Positions 8,671-17,049 of a stretch of 64,000 nt of DNA are shown here, one piece after another (positions within the stretch are counted from its first letter, which is position 1; each line of letters opens with the position of its first letter). The DNA lies in the NCBI RefSeq assembly GCF_000757385.1, contig NZ_JRHH01000004.1:248001-312000 (forward strand). The letters run 5' to 3'. A model generated the notes under the pieces. That model saw nothing but the letters and a program-made list of their open reading frames with translations. It was not told the DNA's origin and did not search any database. Origin of the DNA: Flavobacterium aquatile LMG 4008 = ATCC 11947. GTDB lineage: Bacteria > Bacteroidota > Bacteroidia > Flavobacteriales > Flavobacteriaceae. A program made the translations under genes and the position numbers.

Positions 8671-10095
8671 GTGGCAACCAAAAATTTCTATTCCATTCTA
8701 TCCCAAAACTTTCCGTTTAATCCCACGATTAAGCAAGATGCATTCTTTCAAAAAATCGCAGTTTTCATCACCAATGTCAACAACGACTGCATTTTTGTAT
8801 TAAAAGGATACGCAGGAACTGGAAAAACCACCGTAATTTCTACCATTGTAAACAACTTAATTGAAGTCAATAAAAAATACGTTTTATTGGCACCAACAGG
8901 TCGAGCTGCCAAAGTTATTGCCAATTATTCCAACAAACCAGCATTTACAATCCATAAGAAAATCTATTTTCCAAAGAAGTCGAGTGGTGGCGGAGTGGCT
9001 TTTACCATGCAACAAAACAAACACAAAAATACCATTTTCATAGTCGATGAAGCATCAATGATTTCTGATGTTGCCGCCGAAAGCAAAATGTACGAAAACG
9101 GAAGTTTGCTCGACGATTTAATCTCCTACATCTATAGTGGAGAAAATTGCAAAATGATTTTATTGGGTGACACAGCACAGCTTCCGCCAGTGAATTTAGA
9201 TATTTCGCCAGCTTTAAACACAGATACTTTAGAATTAAATTACGACAAAAAAGTAGATTGGATTGAATTAGACGAAGTAATGCGTCAAGAACTAAACTCA
9301 GGAATTCTCTACAACGCCACTGAATTACGTGAACTTTTAAAAGATAGTTTCATCACCGAATTCAAGTTCAAGTTGCGAGGTTTCAAAGACATTGTTCGCC
9401 TTACTGACGGTTACGATATTCAAGATGCCATCAACCAAGCCTATAGCAATTATTCTATTGAAGATACAGCGTTTATTGTGCGTTCCAACAAAAGAGCGAA
9501 CCAATACAACGAGCAAATTAGAACCAAAATCCTAGACAAAGAAAGCGATTTATCGACAGGCGATTTCTTGATGGTCGTGAAGAACAATTATTTTTGGTTG
9601 AAAGAAAAAGACGAAGCTGGTTTCATTGCCAATGGCGACATCATCGAAGTGTTAGAAATTTATAGTTTCAAAGAATTATACGGATTCAAATTTGCCAAAG
9701 TCAAAATACGAATGGTCGATTATCCCAACCAAATTCCGTTTGAAACCGTTTTGATTTTAGATACCATAAAAAGTGAATCACCATCATTAACTTACGAGCA
9801 ATCCAACCAATTGTATGAAGAAGTGATGAAAGATTACGAACATCTAACTACCAAATACGCCAAATTCCAAAAAGTAAAAGAAAACGAATACTTCAACGGA
9901 TTACAAGTAAAATTCTCTTACGCCATAACGTGCCACAAAAGCCAAGGCGGACAATGGAACACCGTTTTCATAGAACAACCCTATTTACCCGAAGGCATCG
10001 ACAGAGATTACATTCGTTGGCTTTACACTGCAATTACCAGAGCCAAAGATCGATTGTATTTGATTGGGTTTAAGGACGAGAGTTTTTTGGAGTAG
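8671..10095 (+). CDS. RecD-like ATP-dependent DNA helicase
   Basis: A 474-residue SF1 helicase. Walker A GYAGTGKTT at residues 46-54, DEASM Walker B, a QLPPV motif (LLGDTAQLPPV), and C-terminal UvrD/RecD motif VI region (SYAITCHKSQGGQW ... YTAITRAKDRLYLIG). It lacks the long N-terminal region of classical RecD2 and is a compact form common in Bacteroidetes. It probably acts in DNA repair or recombination. The frame opens with GTG at 8671 (M-A-T-K-N-F); no earlier ATG is in frame and the sequence is family-like from this point, so I accept GTG. Monocistronic. Confidence 0.9.
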   Translation: MATKNFYSILSQNFPFNPTIKQDAFFQKIAVFITNVNNDCIFVLKGYAGTGKTTVISTIVNNLIEVNKKYVLLAPTGRAAKVIANYSNKPAFTIHKKIYFPKKSSGGGVAFTMQQNKHKNTIFIVDEASMISDVAAESKMYENGSLLDDLISYIYSGENCKMILLGDTAQLPPVNLDISPALNTDTLELNYDKKVDWIELDEVMRQELNSGILYNATELRELLKDSFITEFKFKLRGFKDIVRLTDGYDIQDAINQAYSNYSIEDTAFIVRSNKRANQYNEQIRTKILDKESDLSTGDFLMVVKNNYFWLKEKDEAGFIANGDIIEVLEIYSFKELYGFKFAKVKIRMVDYPNQIPFETVLILDTIKSESPSLTYEQSNQLYEEVMKDYEHLTTKYAKFQKVKENEYFNGLQVKFSYAITCHKSQGGQWNTVFIEQPYLPEGIDRDYIRWLYTAITRAKDRLYLIGFKDESFLE

Positions 10096-10172
10096 TTAGA
10101 AATTTAGTTATTTGTGAAAATCAAATAAATTTAAATTAATGATTTTAGTAAAAAAATAAAAAATATATCAAA

Positions 10173-11003
10173 ATGGCAAATAAAATATTTGAGGAAATTT
10201 TAATTGAAGAAATTGAGATTTTTATTAATTCGTTTGCGAATGTTTCTAAAAAAATGTTTGAGAGTGGGACTTCTAAAAATAAGTTATTGCATAGTGGAGA
10301 ATTTGGAATGTATAGAGAAGCAATTGTAAAAAGGTTTTTAAGATTTTTTATACCACAAAGCATTGAAATTGATCAAGGTTTTTTAATAAATTCTTTTGAT
10401 GATGTTAGTACTCAATGTGATATTGTAATTTATGATAGAAATCATACACCATTTATTAAAAGTAATGAACTTCAAAGATTTTTCCCTGTTGAAACCGTAT
10501 GTGCAGTTGGTGAAGTGAAATCAACGCTTGACTTTACTTCGTTAAAGAATGCATGTAAAAAACTATATGAAGTAAAAAAAATTAGTGAAAAAGTTGGTAG
10601 TAAAAGTATTTTAAGAAGATTTGATAGTTATCCTTATGGAGATGTTAAATGTGGAAATGATTTAATTACAACATTTATAGTCTGCCAAAAGTTAGATTTC
10701 AATCTGGACAAATTAACTTCTTTATATGATTCAGAGGATGAACCTAGGTTTATGCATAATGTAATTTTAAGTATTGAGGATGGTTTAATTTTGTATTCAA
10801 ATGAAGACGAACACGGAAATAATGAAATGCACATTCATCCTACTTGGGATAAAGTAAAGCTGAATAATTTGGCTGTTTATTCACTAGAAACAGGAGGAAT
10901 TGATTGCTTTAAAATATTTTGTAATTTAATATTTAACGCAACAACATTTAGAACAATTGTTTTACCTGAAATATTGAGTTATATGAAGTATCCAAGCAAT
11001 TAA
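10173..11003 (+). CDS. DUF6602 protein, PD-(D/E)xK nuclease-like
   Basis: A 276-residue protein matching what I know of DUF6602: MYREAIVKRFLRFFIP, then QCDIVIYD and GEVKS. These place Glu49, Asp83 and Glu114-x-Lys116 in the order expected of a PD-(D/E)xK nuclease core. Members are often found near restriction or defence genes. Here it stands alone between a helicase and a Crp-type regulator with no methyltransferase or partner, and its coding sequence looks more AT-rich than its neighbours, which would fit acquisition by transfer. The ATG at 10173 is preceded by an A-rich leader. The fold is inferred from spacing only, and activity is not shown. Confidence 0.7.
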   Translation: MANKIFEEILIEEIEIFINSFANVSKKMFESGTSKNKLLHSGEFGMYREAIVKRFLRFFIPQSIEIDQGFLINSFDDVSTQCDIVIYDRNHTPFIKSNELQRFFPVETVCAVGEVKSTLDFTSLKNACKKLYEVKKISEKVGSKSILRRFDSYPYGDVKCGNDLITTFIVCQKLDFNLDKLTSLYDSEDEPRFMHNVILSIEDGLILYSNEDEHGNNEMHIHPTWDKVKLNNLAVYSLETGGIDCFKIFCNLIFNATTFRTIVLPEILSYMKYPSN

Positions 11004-11095
11004 AATATTTATCATAAATGATTTTAAATAACCAGCTCATCAAATTGTTCCCATAAAACCTATGAAATCATCTCCCAAAATTTAGGATTTTTTTA

Positions 11096-11103
11096 TACTT
11101 TTG
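11096..11103 (+). promoter_or_regulatory. Promoter -7 box of Crp-type regulator gene
   Basis: TACTTTTG fits TAnnTTTG, 41 bases before the ATG at 11145. Confidence 0.55.
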
Positions 11104-11144
11104 GATTTATACAATAAACCAAATTCCTCAAAGATTATAATTAA

Positions 11145-11720
11145 ATGCACGATAAATTAATAACTTACATCAACCAACATATTTCTTCTAATTTGACAAC
11201 AGAAGAAGAAGAATTGGTTAAAACATTTTTCAAATACAAGAAAATCAGAAAAAAACAATATTTTTTGCAAGAAGGCGAAGTTTGTAAAAATGTTGGCTTT
11301 GTTGTAAGCGGAGCATTGCGTCTTTACAGTGTTGATGATAAAGGAATCGAGCATATTGCACAATTGTATATTGAAAATTATTGGGCAGGCGATCGTGAAA
11401 GTTCCATTACGCTGCAACCTTCGGCTTATAACATTGATGCTTGGGAAGACACCGAACTTCTTATTATTTCGAGAGCAGAAATGCTAGATTTAACTGAAAA
11501 GATTCCTGCTATATTGCAAATGTTACGATTAATGGATGAAAGAAATGCCATTGCAAATCAAAGACGTTTAAAATCAACTATCAGCAATACAGCAGAAAAA
11601 CGTTATGAAGAATTTGCTGAACATCATCCACAATTCATTCAACGTTTTCCTCAACATATCATTGCATCATTTTTAGGAATTACGAAAGAAACCTTGAGCA
11701 GAATTAAAAAGCAATCTTAA
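11145..11720 (+). CDS. Crp/Fnr family transcriptional regulator
   Basis: A 191-residue regulator. Residues ~20-120 form a cyclic-nucleotide-binding-like beta barrel (KKQYFLQEGEVCKNVGFVVS then ALRLY). The C-terminus has a short Crp helix-turn-helix ending ASFLGITKETLSRIKKQ. The canonical phosphate-binding RxA/S of true CRP is not evident and the barrel is likely a sensor for another signal, as in most Bacteroidetes members. The next genes downstream (NTF2-like, VOC, DUF4256) are in the same direction, but strong terminators at 11745 and 12302 separate them. It may control them or act elsewhere. Confidence 0.9.
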   Translation: MHDKLITYINQHISSNLTTEEEELVKTFFKYKKIRKKQYFLQEGEVCKNVGFVVSGALRLYSVDDKGIEHIAQLYIENYWAGDRESSITLQPSAYNIDAWEDTELLIISRAEMLDLTEKIPAILQMLRLMDERNAIANQRRLKSTISNTAEKRYEEFAEHHPQFIQRFPQHIIASFLGITKETLSRIKKQS

Positions 11721-11744
11721 AATAAAAATTGCATAACTATTATA

Positions 11745-11778
11745 AAAACCGTTGATAAATGTCAACGGTTTTTTTTAT
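11745..11778 (+). terminator. Terminator after Crp-type regulator
   Basis: AAAACCGTTGA (11745-11755) pairs perfectly with TCAACGGTTTT, 6-base loop, followed by a run of T. Confidence 0.85.
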
Positions 11779-11839
11779 CATTTGTCAACGCATTTTGGCT
11801 TGTTCTTGAAGCAAATTTGCATAATAAAATTATAAAAAA

Positions 11840-12271
11840 ATGGAAAATTTAAAACACACACCAGCAACGCAATTACTTCGTAACAGTTTAGATACATTTT
11901 TATCAAAAGATATGAAAGCTTGGTCAGAACTTTGTGCCGAAGATGTCGTTGCTGAATTCCCTTTTGCTCCGGAAGGTACACAAGCCAAATTTGAAGGTCG
12001 TGAAGCACTTTATGCTTATTTAAAAGACTATCCGAGTTTTATTGATGTGAAGTCAATACCAACACTAAAAATTATTGGAACAGATGATGAAAATGTTGCC
12101 ATTGCAGAGTGGAGCGCATCAGGAGTTGTAATAGGAAATGGAAATCCATATGAAATGAGTTACGCAACATTTGTAACTTTTAAAGATGGACTCATAACAA
12201 ACTATAGAGAATATTGGAATCCTCAAGCATTTATGAAAGCTATGAGTGGAGGAGGTTTTGCTAATGAATAA
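11840..12271 (+). CDS. Nuclear transport factor 2 / SnoaL-like family protein
   Basis: A 143-residue protein with the cone-shaped NTF2-like fold pattern: an N-terminal helix (LLRNSLDTFLSKDMKAWSEL), the motif CAEDVVAEFPFAPEG, then strands ending in TNYREYWNP, a typical SnoaL ending. Such proteins bind small hydrophobic ligands or act as isomerases/hydrolases; the substrate cannot be read from sequence. It is alone between two terminators and follows the Crp-type regulator, so regulation by it is possible but unproven. Confidence 0.88.
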   Translation: MENLKHTPATQLLRNSLDTFLSKDMKAWSELCAEDVVAEFPFAPEGTQAKFEGREALYAYLKDYPSFIDVKSIPTLKIIGTDDENVAIAEWSASGVVIGNGNPYEMSYATFVTFKDGLITNYREYWNPQAFMKAMSGGGFANE

Positions 12272-12301
12272 AACTTTTTTGCCCTAACTTATTTTGAAAG
12301 C

Positions 12302-12335
12302 TCCGCAAATGTCACCTGACTTTGCGGATTTTTTT
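12302..12335 (+). terminator. Terminator after NTF2-like gene
   Basis: TCCGCAAA / TTTGCGGA stem with an 11-base loop, followed by seven T. Confidence 0.85.
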
Positions 12336-12371
12336 ATACATTAGCTTAAACAAATAATCAACAAATAAACC

Positions 12372-12809
12372 ATGGCACTAATAAACGTACATTTAAACTA
12401 CAACGGAAATGCTGAAGAAGCATTTACTTTTTACAAATCTGTTTTTGGAGGAGAATTTTCTAAAATTACTCGTCTCAAAGATTTAGAAAGTCCAGATTTT
12501 CCTGTTGATGAAAAAGATGCCGATAAAATAATGCATATTGCTTTACCAATTGGTAAAAATGTTTTAATGGCAAACGATGTTCCATCAAGTTTGGGAACAG
12601 TAAGTGAAAACGAAAACCGATCTAAAATTGCAGTTTCTGCCGAGAGTAAAGAAGAAGCCGATAAATTATTTAACGGACTTTCAGTAGGCGGAACGGTTGA
12701 AATGCCAATTCAAGACAGTCCTTGGGGTTCTTATTTTGGAATGTTCAGAGACAAATATGGTATCGAATGGATGATCGATTTTGATTCAAATTATAACGGA
12801 AAAGTATAA
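12372..12809 (+). CDS. VOC family protein (PhnB/glyoxalase-like)
   Basis: A 145-residue vicinal-oxygen-chelate fold protein of the PhnB-like group. It starts with YNGNAEEAFTFYKSVFGG and ends with WGSYFGMFRDKYGIEWMIDF, the two signature segments. PhnB-like members usually lack the full set of metal ligands and their substrates are mostly unknown; they are often annotated as glyoxalase or 3-demethylubiquinone methyltransferase-like, neither of which is supported here. The gene follows a terminator and is spaced by 57 bases from DUF4256, with which it may be cotranscribed. Confidence 0.9.
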   Translation: MALINVHLNYNGNAEEAFTFYKSVFGGEFSKITRLKDLESPDFPVDEKDADKIMHIALPIGKNVLMANDVPSSLGTVSENENRSKIAVSAESKEEADKLFNGLSVGGTVEMPIQDSPWGSYFGMFRDKYGIEWMIDFDSNYNGKV

Positions 12810-12866
12810 TTTACACTGATAAAACAAACAAATAAAATCAGTTTAATCTGTGGCAAAAACTAAAAA

Positions 12867-13427
12867 ATGTCAAAAAATCAACTTTCATCAGCTCAACAAT
12901 CCGAACTTTTAGCCATTCTAAAAACGCGTTTTGATAAAAATTCAAACCGTCATATTGGTTTGGAATGGTCCAAAATTCAAGAAAAGTTAGAAGCCAATCC
13001 AAGCAAACTTTGGTCACTAAACGAAATGGAACGAACGGAAGGCGAACCAAACGTTGTAGATTACGACAAAGAAACCGATGAATATATTTTTTATGATTGT
13101 TCAACAGAAACTCCAAAAGGCAGAAGAAGTTTGTGCTATGATAAAGAAGCTTTAGACGCTAGAAAAGAATTCAAACCAGAGAATAATGTCATCGATATGG
13201 CAAATTCTATGGGAATTGAAATTTTATCAGAAGATGAATATCGATTTTTACAAACATTAGGAAAATTCGATTTAAAAACGTCAAGTTGGATTAAAACTCC
13301 TGCCGAAATCAGAAAATTGGGCGGAGCACTTTTTGCCGATTTTCGTTATGAAACGGTTTTTGTTTATCATAATAGCGCACAATCGTATTATGCAGCAAGA
13401 GGTTTTCGCGGCTCGTTGCGAGTGTAA
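12867..13427 (+). CDS. DUF4256 domain protein
   Basis: A 186-residue protein matching DUF4256 along its full length: LLAILKTRFDKNSNRHIG, then KLWSLNEMERTEGEPNVV, and a C-terminal segment ending in ARGFRGSLRV. No catalytic motif is known to me. It is soluble, with no signal peptide. Members often lie near VOC or DinB-type small enzymes in flavobacteria and Firmicutes. It may share a transcript with the upstream VOC gene (57-base gap containing a short ATCAGTTTAATCTGTGGC intergenic motif) and with DUF4126 downstream. Confidence 0.88.
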   Translation: MSKNQLSSAQQSELLAILKTRFDKNSNRHIGLEWSKIQEKLEANPSKLWSLNEMERTEGEPNVVDYDKETDEYIFYDCSTETPKGRRSLCYDKEALDARKEFKPENNVIDMANSMGIEILSEDEYRFLQTLGKFDLKTSSWIKTPAEIRKLGGALFADFRYETVFVYHNSAQSYYAARGFRGSLRV

Positions 13428-13479
13428 AATGAACCTAATTTTAAAAGGAACAACTTTTCAAATCATCAATAAAAACTAA

Positions 13480-14037
13480 ATGAATTTAGAAACCATTTTA
13501 TCAATTTGCCTCGGAATCGGATTGGCTTCTGCATCAGGATTTAGAGTTTTTCTACCAGTTTTTGCTTTGAGTTTAGCTTCTTATTTCAATCTCATTCCTC
13601 TAAACGAAACTTGGGTATGGATTGGCGGTTTACCAGCATTGATAAGCTTTGGAGTTGCTATGATTTTTGAAATATTTGGCTATTATATTCCGTTTATCGA
13701 TAATTTATTGGATACTATTGCAACACCATTGGCAGCCATCGCCGGATTTGTAGTTATGGCATCAACAATGGTTGATATTTCTCCAACAATGACTACAATC
13801 TTAGCAATAATCGCCGGAAGTGGTTCGGCAACTGCATTTCAAGGATTAACAACCACGACAAGATTAGCTTCCTCAGTAAAAACAGCAGGTTTAGGGAATC
13901 CAGTAATTTCCACCGCCGAAACAGGAACTGCAATAACACTAAGTTCACTCGCAATTTTCCTTCCAATAGTTGCAATTATCCTTGTAGTTCTTATCTTTGG
14001 ATTGATTTATTGGATAATTAGAAGGTTTAGAAAATAG
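13480..14037 (+). CDS. DUF4126 integral membrane protein
   Basis: A 185-residue inner-membrane protein with about five or six hydrophobic helices rich in Ala, Gly and Ser, and a short basic C-terminus (IIRRFRK). The N-terminal signature ICLGIGLASASGFRVFLPVF and the middle GLTTTTRLASS fit DUF4126. Function unknown. It lies 31 bases upstream of kdsB and may be cotranscribed with it. Confidence 0.88.
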   Translation: MNLETILSICLGIGLASASGFRVFLPVFALSLASYFNLIPLNETWVWIGGLPALISFGVAMIFEIFGYYIPFIDNLLDTIATPLAAIAGFVVMASTMVDISPTMTTILAIIAGSGSATAFQGLTTTTRLASSVKTAGLGNPVISTAETGTAITLSSLAIFLPIVAIILVVLIFGLIYWIIRRFRK

Positions 14038-14068
14038 CCTCTTAAACTTATAAACTTATAAACTTTTT

Positions 14069-14794
14069 ATGAAAGTAATCGCCGTAATACCAGCTCGTTA
14101 TGCTTCAACACGTTTTCCAGCCAAATTGATGCAAGATTTAGGTGGAAAAACTGTAATTCTTAGAACGTATGAAGCTGCAAAAAATACCAATTTATTTGAC
14201 GATGTTTTTGTAGTTACAGATTCTGATTTGATTTATGACGAAATAGTTTCCAATGGCGGAAAAGCCATCATGTCGATTAAAGAACACGAATCTGGAAGCG
14301 ATAGAATTGCCGAAGCGGTTGCAAATCTTGATGTTGATATTGTGGTTAATGTTCAAGGTGACGAACCTTTTATCAATAAAGAACCTTTAGAAAAAGTCAT
14401 TGAAGTTTTCAAAAATGATGCTGATAAAAAAGTAGATTTGGCTTCGTTGATGAGAGAAATTGCTAACGAAGAAGACATCAATAATCCTAATAATGTGAAA
14501 GTGGTTGTAGATCAAAATGGTTTTGCATTGTACTTTTCACGTTCTGTAATTCCGTATCCAAGAGAAGTAAATGTTGGAGTTCGTTACTTTCAACACATCG
14601 GAATTTATGCTTTTCGCAAGCAAGCACTTTTAGATTTCTATTCTCTTCCAATGAAATCGCTAGAAGCATCAGAAAAATTGGAACAATTACGCTATTTAGA
14701 ATTCGGAAAACGAATCAAAATGGTAGAAACAACTCACGTTGGAATCGGGATTGATACTCCAGAAGATTTGGAGAAAGCTAGAAAGATGTTGTAA
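14069..14794 (+). CDS. kdsB: 3-deoxy-manno-octulosonate cytidylyltransferase
   Basis: Activates Kdo with CTP to give CMP-Kdo, needed for the inner core of lipopolysaccharide. The 241-residue length is typical. The nucleotide-binding start [15 protein letters not shown], the metal-binding NVQGDEPFI and the C-terminal [12 protein letters not shown] are all present and intact. Cytoplasmic. The neighbouring DUF4126 gene is just upstream in the same direction; downstream the ion channel gene is convergent. Confidence 0.97.
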   Translation: MKVIAVIPARYASTRFPAKLMQDLGGKTVILRTYEAAKNTNLFDDVFVVTDSDLIYDEIVSNGGKAIMSIKEHESGSDRIAEAVANLDVDIVVNVQGDEPFINKEPLEKVIEVFKNDADKKVDLASLMREIANEEDINNPNNVKVVVDQNGFALYFSRSVIPYPREVNVGVRYFQHIGIYAFRKQALLDFYSLPMKSLEASEKLEQLRYLEFGKRIKMVETTHVGIGIDTPEDLEKARKML

Positions 14795-14827
14795 ACTTAA
14801 TAATTCGTAAATCAAACTTCGTACCTT

Positions 14828-15535
14828 TTAAGTTACTTCATCATTATCAAAATACCCTTTGTTTTTTACTTTTGTTGAGAAAAAATTCAAAAATAAAATT
14901 ACAAAAGAAAGAAAGAATAGTGCTTGAATGCTCGCCAACATTTTTCCATAAGTTGTAATTGGATAATAATCTCCAAAACCAATTGAATTCGAACTAATTA
15001 TACTAAAATATACTGGGTCAAACCAATGTTCAAAAGGTTTATTCATATTATTTCCAATGGTGTAAAGCACACCGAATGACACTACAATTTCGATATAATT
15101 AAAGAATAATAATAGCATCGATCTTTTGTAGGAACGAGGTCTTGTAAATAAATCGGAGGCAAATATTAGAGTAGGAATGTACAGCAATGTTTCAATCAAT
15201 ATATAAGTCATCAGATAAATCAAGAAAATTGAAGATTGTAATTCATTAATTAAGATGATAAATGGAAAAGCTACTTTTAATAAAATGTAAATATCCATGA
15301 TTAAATCTTGGTATTCGGGTCCGATTTTAGAAGCCAAATATTTGATATAAATTCCAGGAAATAGTAATTGTGAAGATGATAATAACAATCGAACTATTTT
15401 CTCAATTCCGTTGTCATCTTGATGGTCGTTATTCCAAATAGATTTAATGTTGAGTATCCTTTTTTGGATTGGATTAAATTTGGGTTTGTAGGCATTTGAT
15501 ACTTTTCCAACAAGAAGTTTCTTTAGAATTGACAT
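14828..15535 (-). CDS. Ion channel protein with K+-channel-like pore
   Basis: A 235-residue membrane protein. Several hydrophobic segments fill residues ~85-150, then two helices flank a pore loop SIISSNSIGFGDYYPIT near the C-terminus. The filter S-I-G-F-G-D is a close variant of the T-V-G-Y-G-D signature of potassium channels, so a K+ or cation channel of the Ion_trans_2 type is likely. No RCK domain follows; the C-terminus is a short charged tail. Its ATG overlaps the stop of the upstream spermidine-synthase-like gene by one base (TAATG), so the two are coupled. Confidence 0.85.
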   Translation of the reverse strand: MSILKKLLVGKVSNAYKPKFNPIQKRILNIKSIWNNDHQDDNGIEKIVRLLLSSSQLLFPGIYIKYLASKIGPEYQDLIMDIYILLKVAFPFIILINELQSSIFLIYLMTYILIETLLYIPTLIFASDLFTRPRSYKRSMLLLFFNYIEIVVSFGVLYTIGNNMNKPFEHWFDPVYFSIISSNSIGFGDYYPITTYGKMLASIQALFFLSFVILFLNFFSTKVKNKGYFDNDEVT

Positions 15536-16200
15536 TAGTTTGAAAGTTTTTTTATTGTAAAAAGTTCATTGTGAATTTCAACTTTTGGATACATTCTAAT
15601 AGAATAATTTCCGTTAAATTTCTTTCTGTAATCTAAATTTCTAATGCGGTCTTTTTCGTTGATTACCATTGTGTTAAATAAAATAAAACCTTCTGGATTC
15701 AATAATAAATTTATTCTATTTATGAAGAAATCTTCAAAAAGAAAGTTTGGCATTTTAGTATCCTGAAAAATATCAATAATGATTAAATCGTAATTTTCTT
15801 TGGTTTTTAAAACAAATTCAAATGCGTCATCAACATGTAATTCTAAATTTTTAATTGCATCTAATTTGAAATATTTTTTGGCAATTTCAATAATTTCAGC
15901 ATCAATTTCTACACCAGTAATTTTGCCTTTAAATTTTACATCATCAACCAAAGTTTTAATAACGCTTCCGCCAGCAACACCAAGAATTAGAATCGAATCA
16001 AATTTTTTAATACGTTCATAACCAATGTATTTCAATCCTTTTTTTAAGATTCGCTGTAAACTTCCATAAGAGTAATTCGTGTTTTTAGAATCTAAAACCA
16101 ACTCACCATTATTCCAAGTAACTTCTAACGATTTACTTATTGATGAGTTTTTCTTGTAAACATTTATCGGAATGAAATAACTAAAGAATTTGGCGAACAT
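15535..16200 (-). CDS. Spermidine synthase-like methyltransferase-fold protein
   Basis: A 221-residue protein with the class I Rossmann fold of spermidine synthases: glycine loop LILGVAGGSVIKTL, acidic strand end TGVEIDAEIIEIA, and DLIIIDIFQD. The canonical GGGDG is changed to GVAGGS and the aminopropyl-transfer residues are not obvious, so it is not safely a polyamine enzyme; many such spermine/spermidine synthase domain proteins are uncharacterised. It is translationally coupled to the ion channel gene, which suggests a shared role rather than a polyamine pathway. A 54-base divergent gap separates it from the acyltransferase. Confidence 0.8.
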   Translation of the reverse strand: MFAKFFSYFIPINVYKKNSSISKSLEVTWNNGELVLDSKNTNYSYGSLQRILKKGLKYIGYERIKKFDSILILGVAGGSVIKTLVDDVKFKGKITGVEIDAEIIEIAKKYFKLDAIKNLELHVDDAFEFVLKTKENYDLIIIDIFQDTKMPNFLFEDFFINRINLLLNPEGFILFNTMVINEKDRIRNLDYRKKFNGNYSIRMYPKVEIHNELFTIKKLSN

Positions 16201-16254
16201 AAATTTATTTTCAATAATAAGAGATTAGTTATAAATTTACGTAAAATATTTTAA

Positions 16255-16809
16255 ATGAAAAAATCCCTTTATAAATTTATTTTCTTTCGATTAATGGGAT
16301 GGAAAATAATTGGCGCATCCAATTTAAATGTAAATAAATGTGTATTTATGGTTTTGCCTCACACTAGTTGGCATGATTTCTATCTAGGTTTATTTACACG
16401 CGGTATTACAGGTATTCCAATGCATTTTATAGGTAAAAAAGAGCTATTTAACTTTCCATTTGGATGGTATTTTAAATGGATGGGCGGAAAACCACTAGAC
16501 AGAACAGGAAACTTAAACAAAGTAGATGCCATAGCTAAAACATTCGATAATTACGACGAACTACGATTGGCAATTGCACCTGAAGGAACGAGAAAATATG
16601 TATCCGAATTAAAATCGGGTTTTTACTATATTGCATTAAAAGCCAATGTGCCAATTATTCCTGTAGCTTTTGATTTTGGTAAAAAAGAAGTTAGAATTGA
16701 AGCACCACACTATCCTACAGGAAATTACGAAAACGACTTGAAACATTATTTACAATTCTTTAAAGATGTAAAAGCTAAATATCCCGAAAAACAATTTAAT
16801 ATTAATTAA
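16255..16809 (+). CDS. PlsC-like lysophospholipid acyltransferase
   Basis: A 184-residue 1-acyl-glycerol-3-phosphate acyltransferase-type protein. The catalytic HxxxxD motif is seen as HTSWHD, the phosphate-binding motif as APEGTRK, and a third block as VPIIPVAFDFG. It is short and has only a weak N-terminal hydrophobic stretch, so it is probably a peripheral inner-membrane enzyme of glycerolipid or ornithine-lipid acylation. It is monocistronic, ended by a clear terminator. Confidence 0.88.
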   Translation: MKKSLYKFIFFRLMGWKIIGASNLNVNKCVFMVLPHTSWHDFYLGLFTRGITGIPMHFIGKKELFNFPFGWYFKWMGGKPLDRTGNLNKVDAIAKTFDNYDELRLAIAPEGTRKYVSELKSGFYYIALKANVPIIPVAFDFGKKEVRIEAPHYPTGNYENDLKHYLQFFKDVKAKYPEKQFNIN

Positions 16810-16900
16810 AACTATATCCAATTTCTTTACGTAAATAGAATTGTAGTTGCTTCAATTACAATTTAATACGTAATGATTTTTGTTAGTTATAGTTTTCAAT

Positions 16901-16935
16901 AAACCTTCAATAGTGCAATATTGAAGGTTTTTTTA
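16901..16935 (+). terminator. Terminator after acyltransferase
   Basis: Perfect 12-bp stem AAACCTTCAATA / TATTGAAGGTTT with a 6-base loop (gtgcaa), then T tract. Confidence 0.88.
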
Positions 16936-17049
16936 TTCATTTTAGTTCGCATAATGTGATAATCATGTAAAAATTAGAATTGTTGATGTAACAGAATTCC
17001 TTGCAAAAATGACAAGATTTGCATATTACTAATTCATAAAAAAATTAAC

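Noticed and set aside
8621..8803. Short ORF overlapping the start of the RecD-like helicase
   Set aside because: Composition reflects the CTTTGCG repeat and an out-of-frame reading of the helicase gene.
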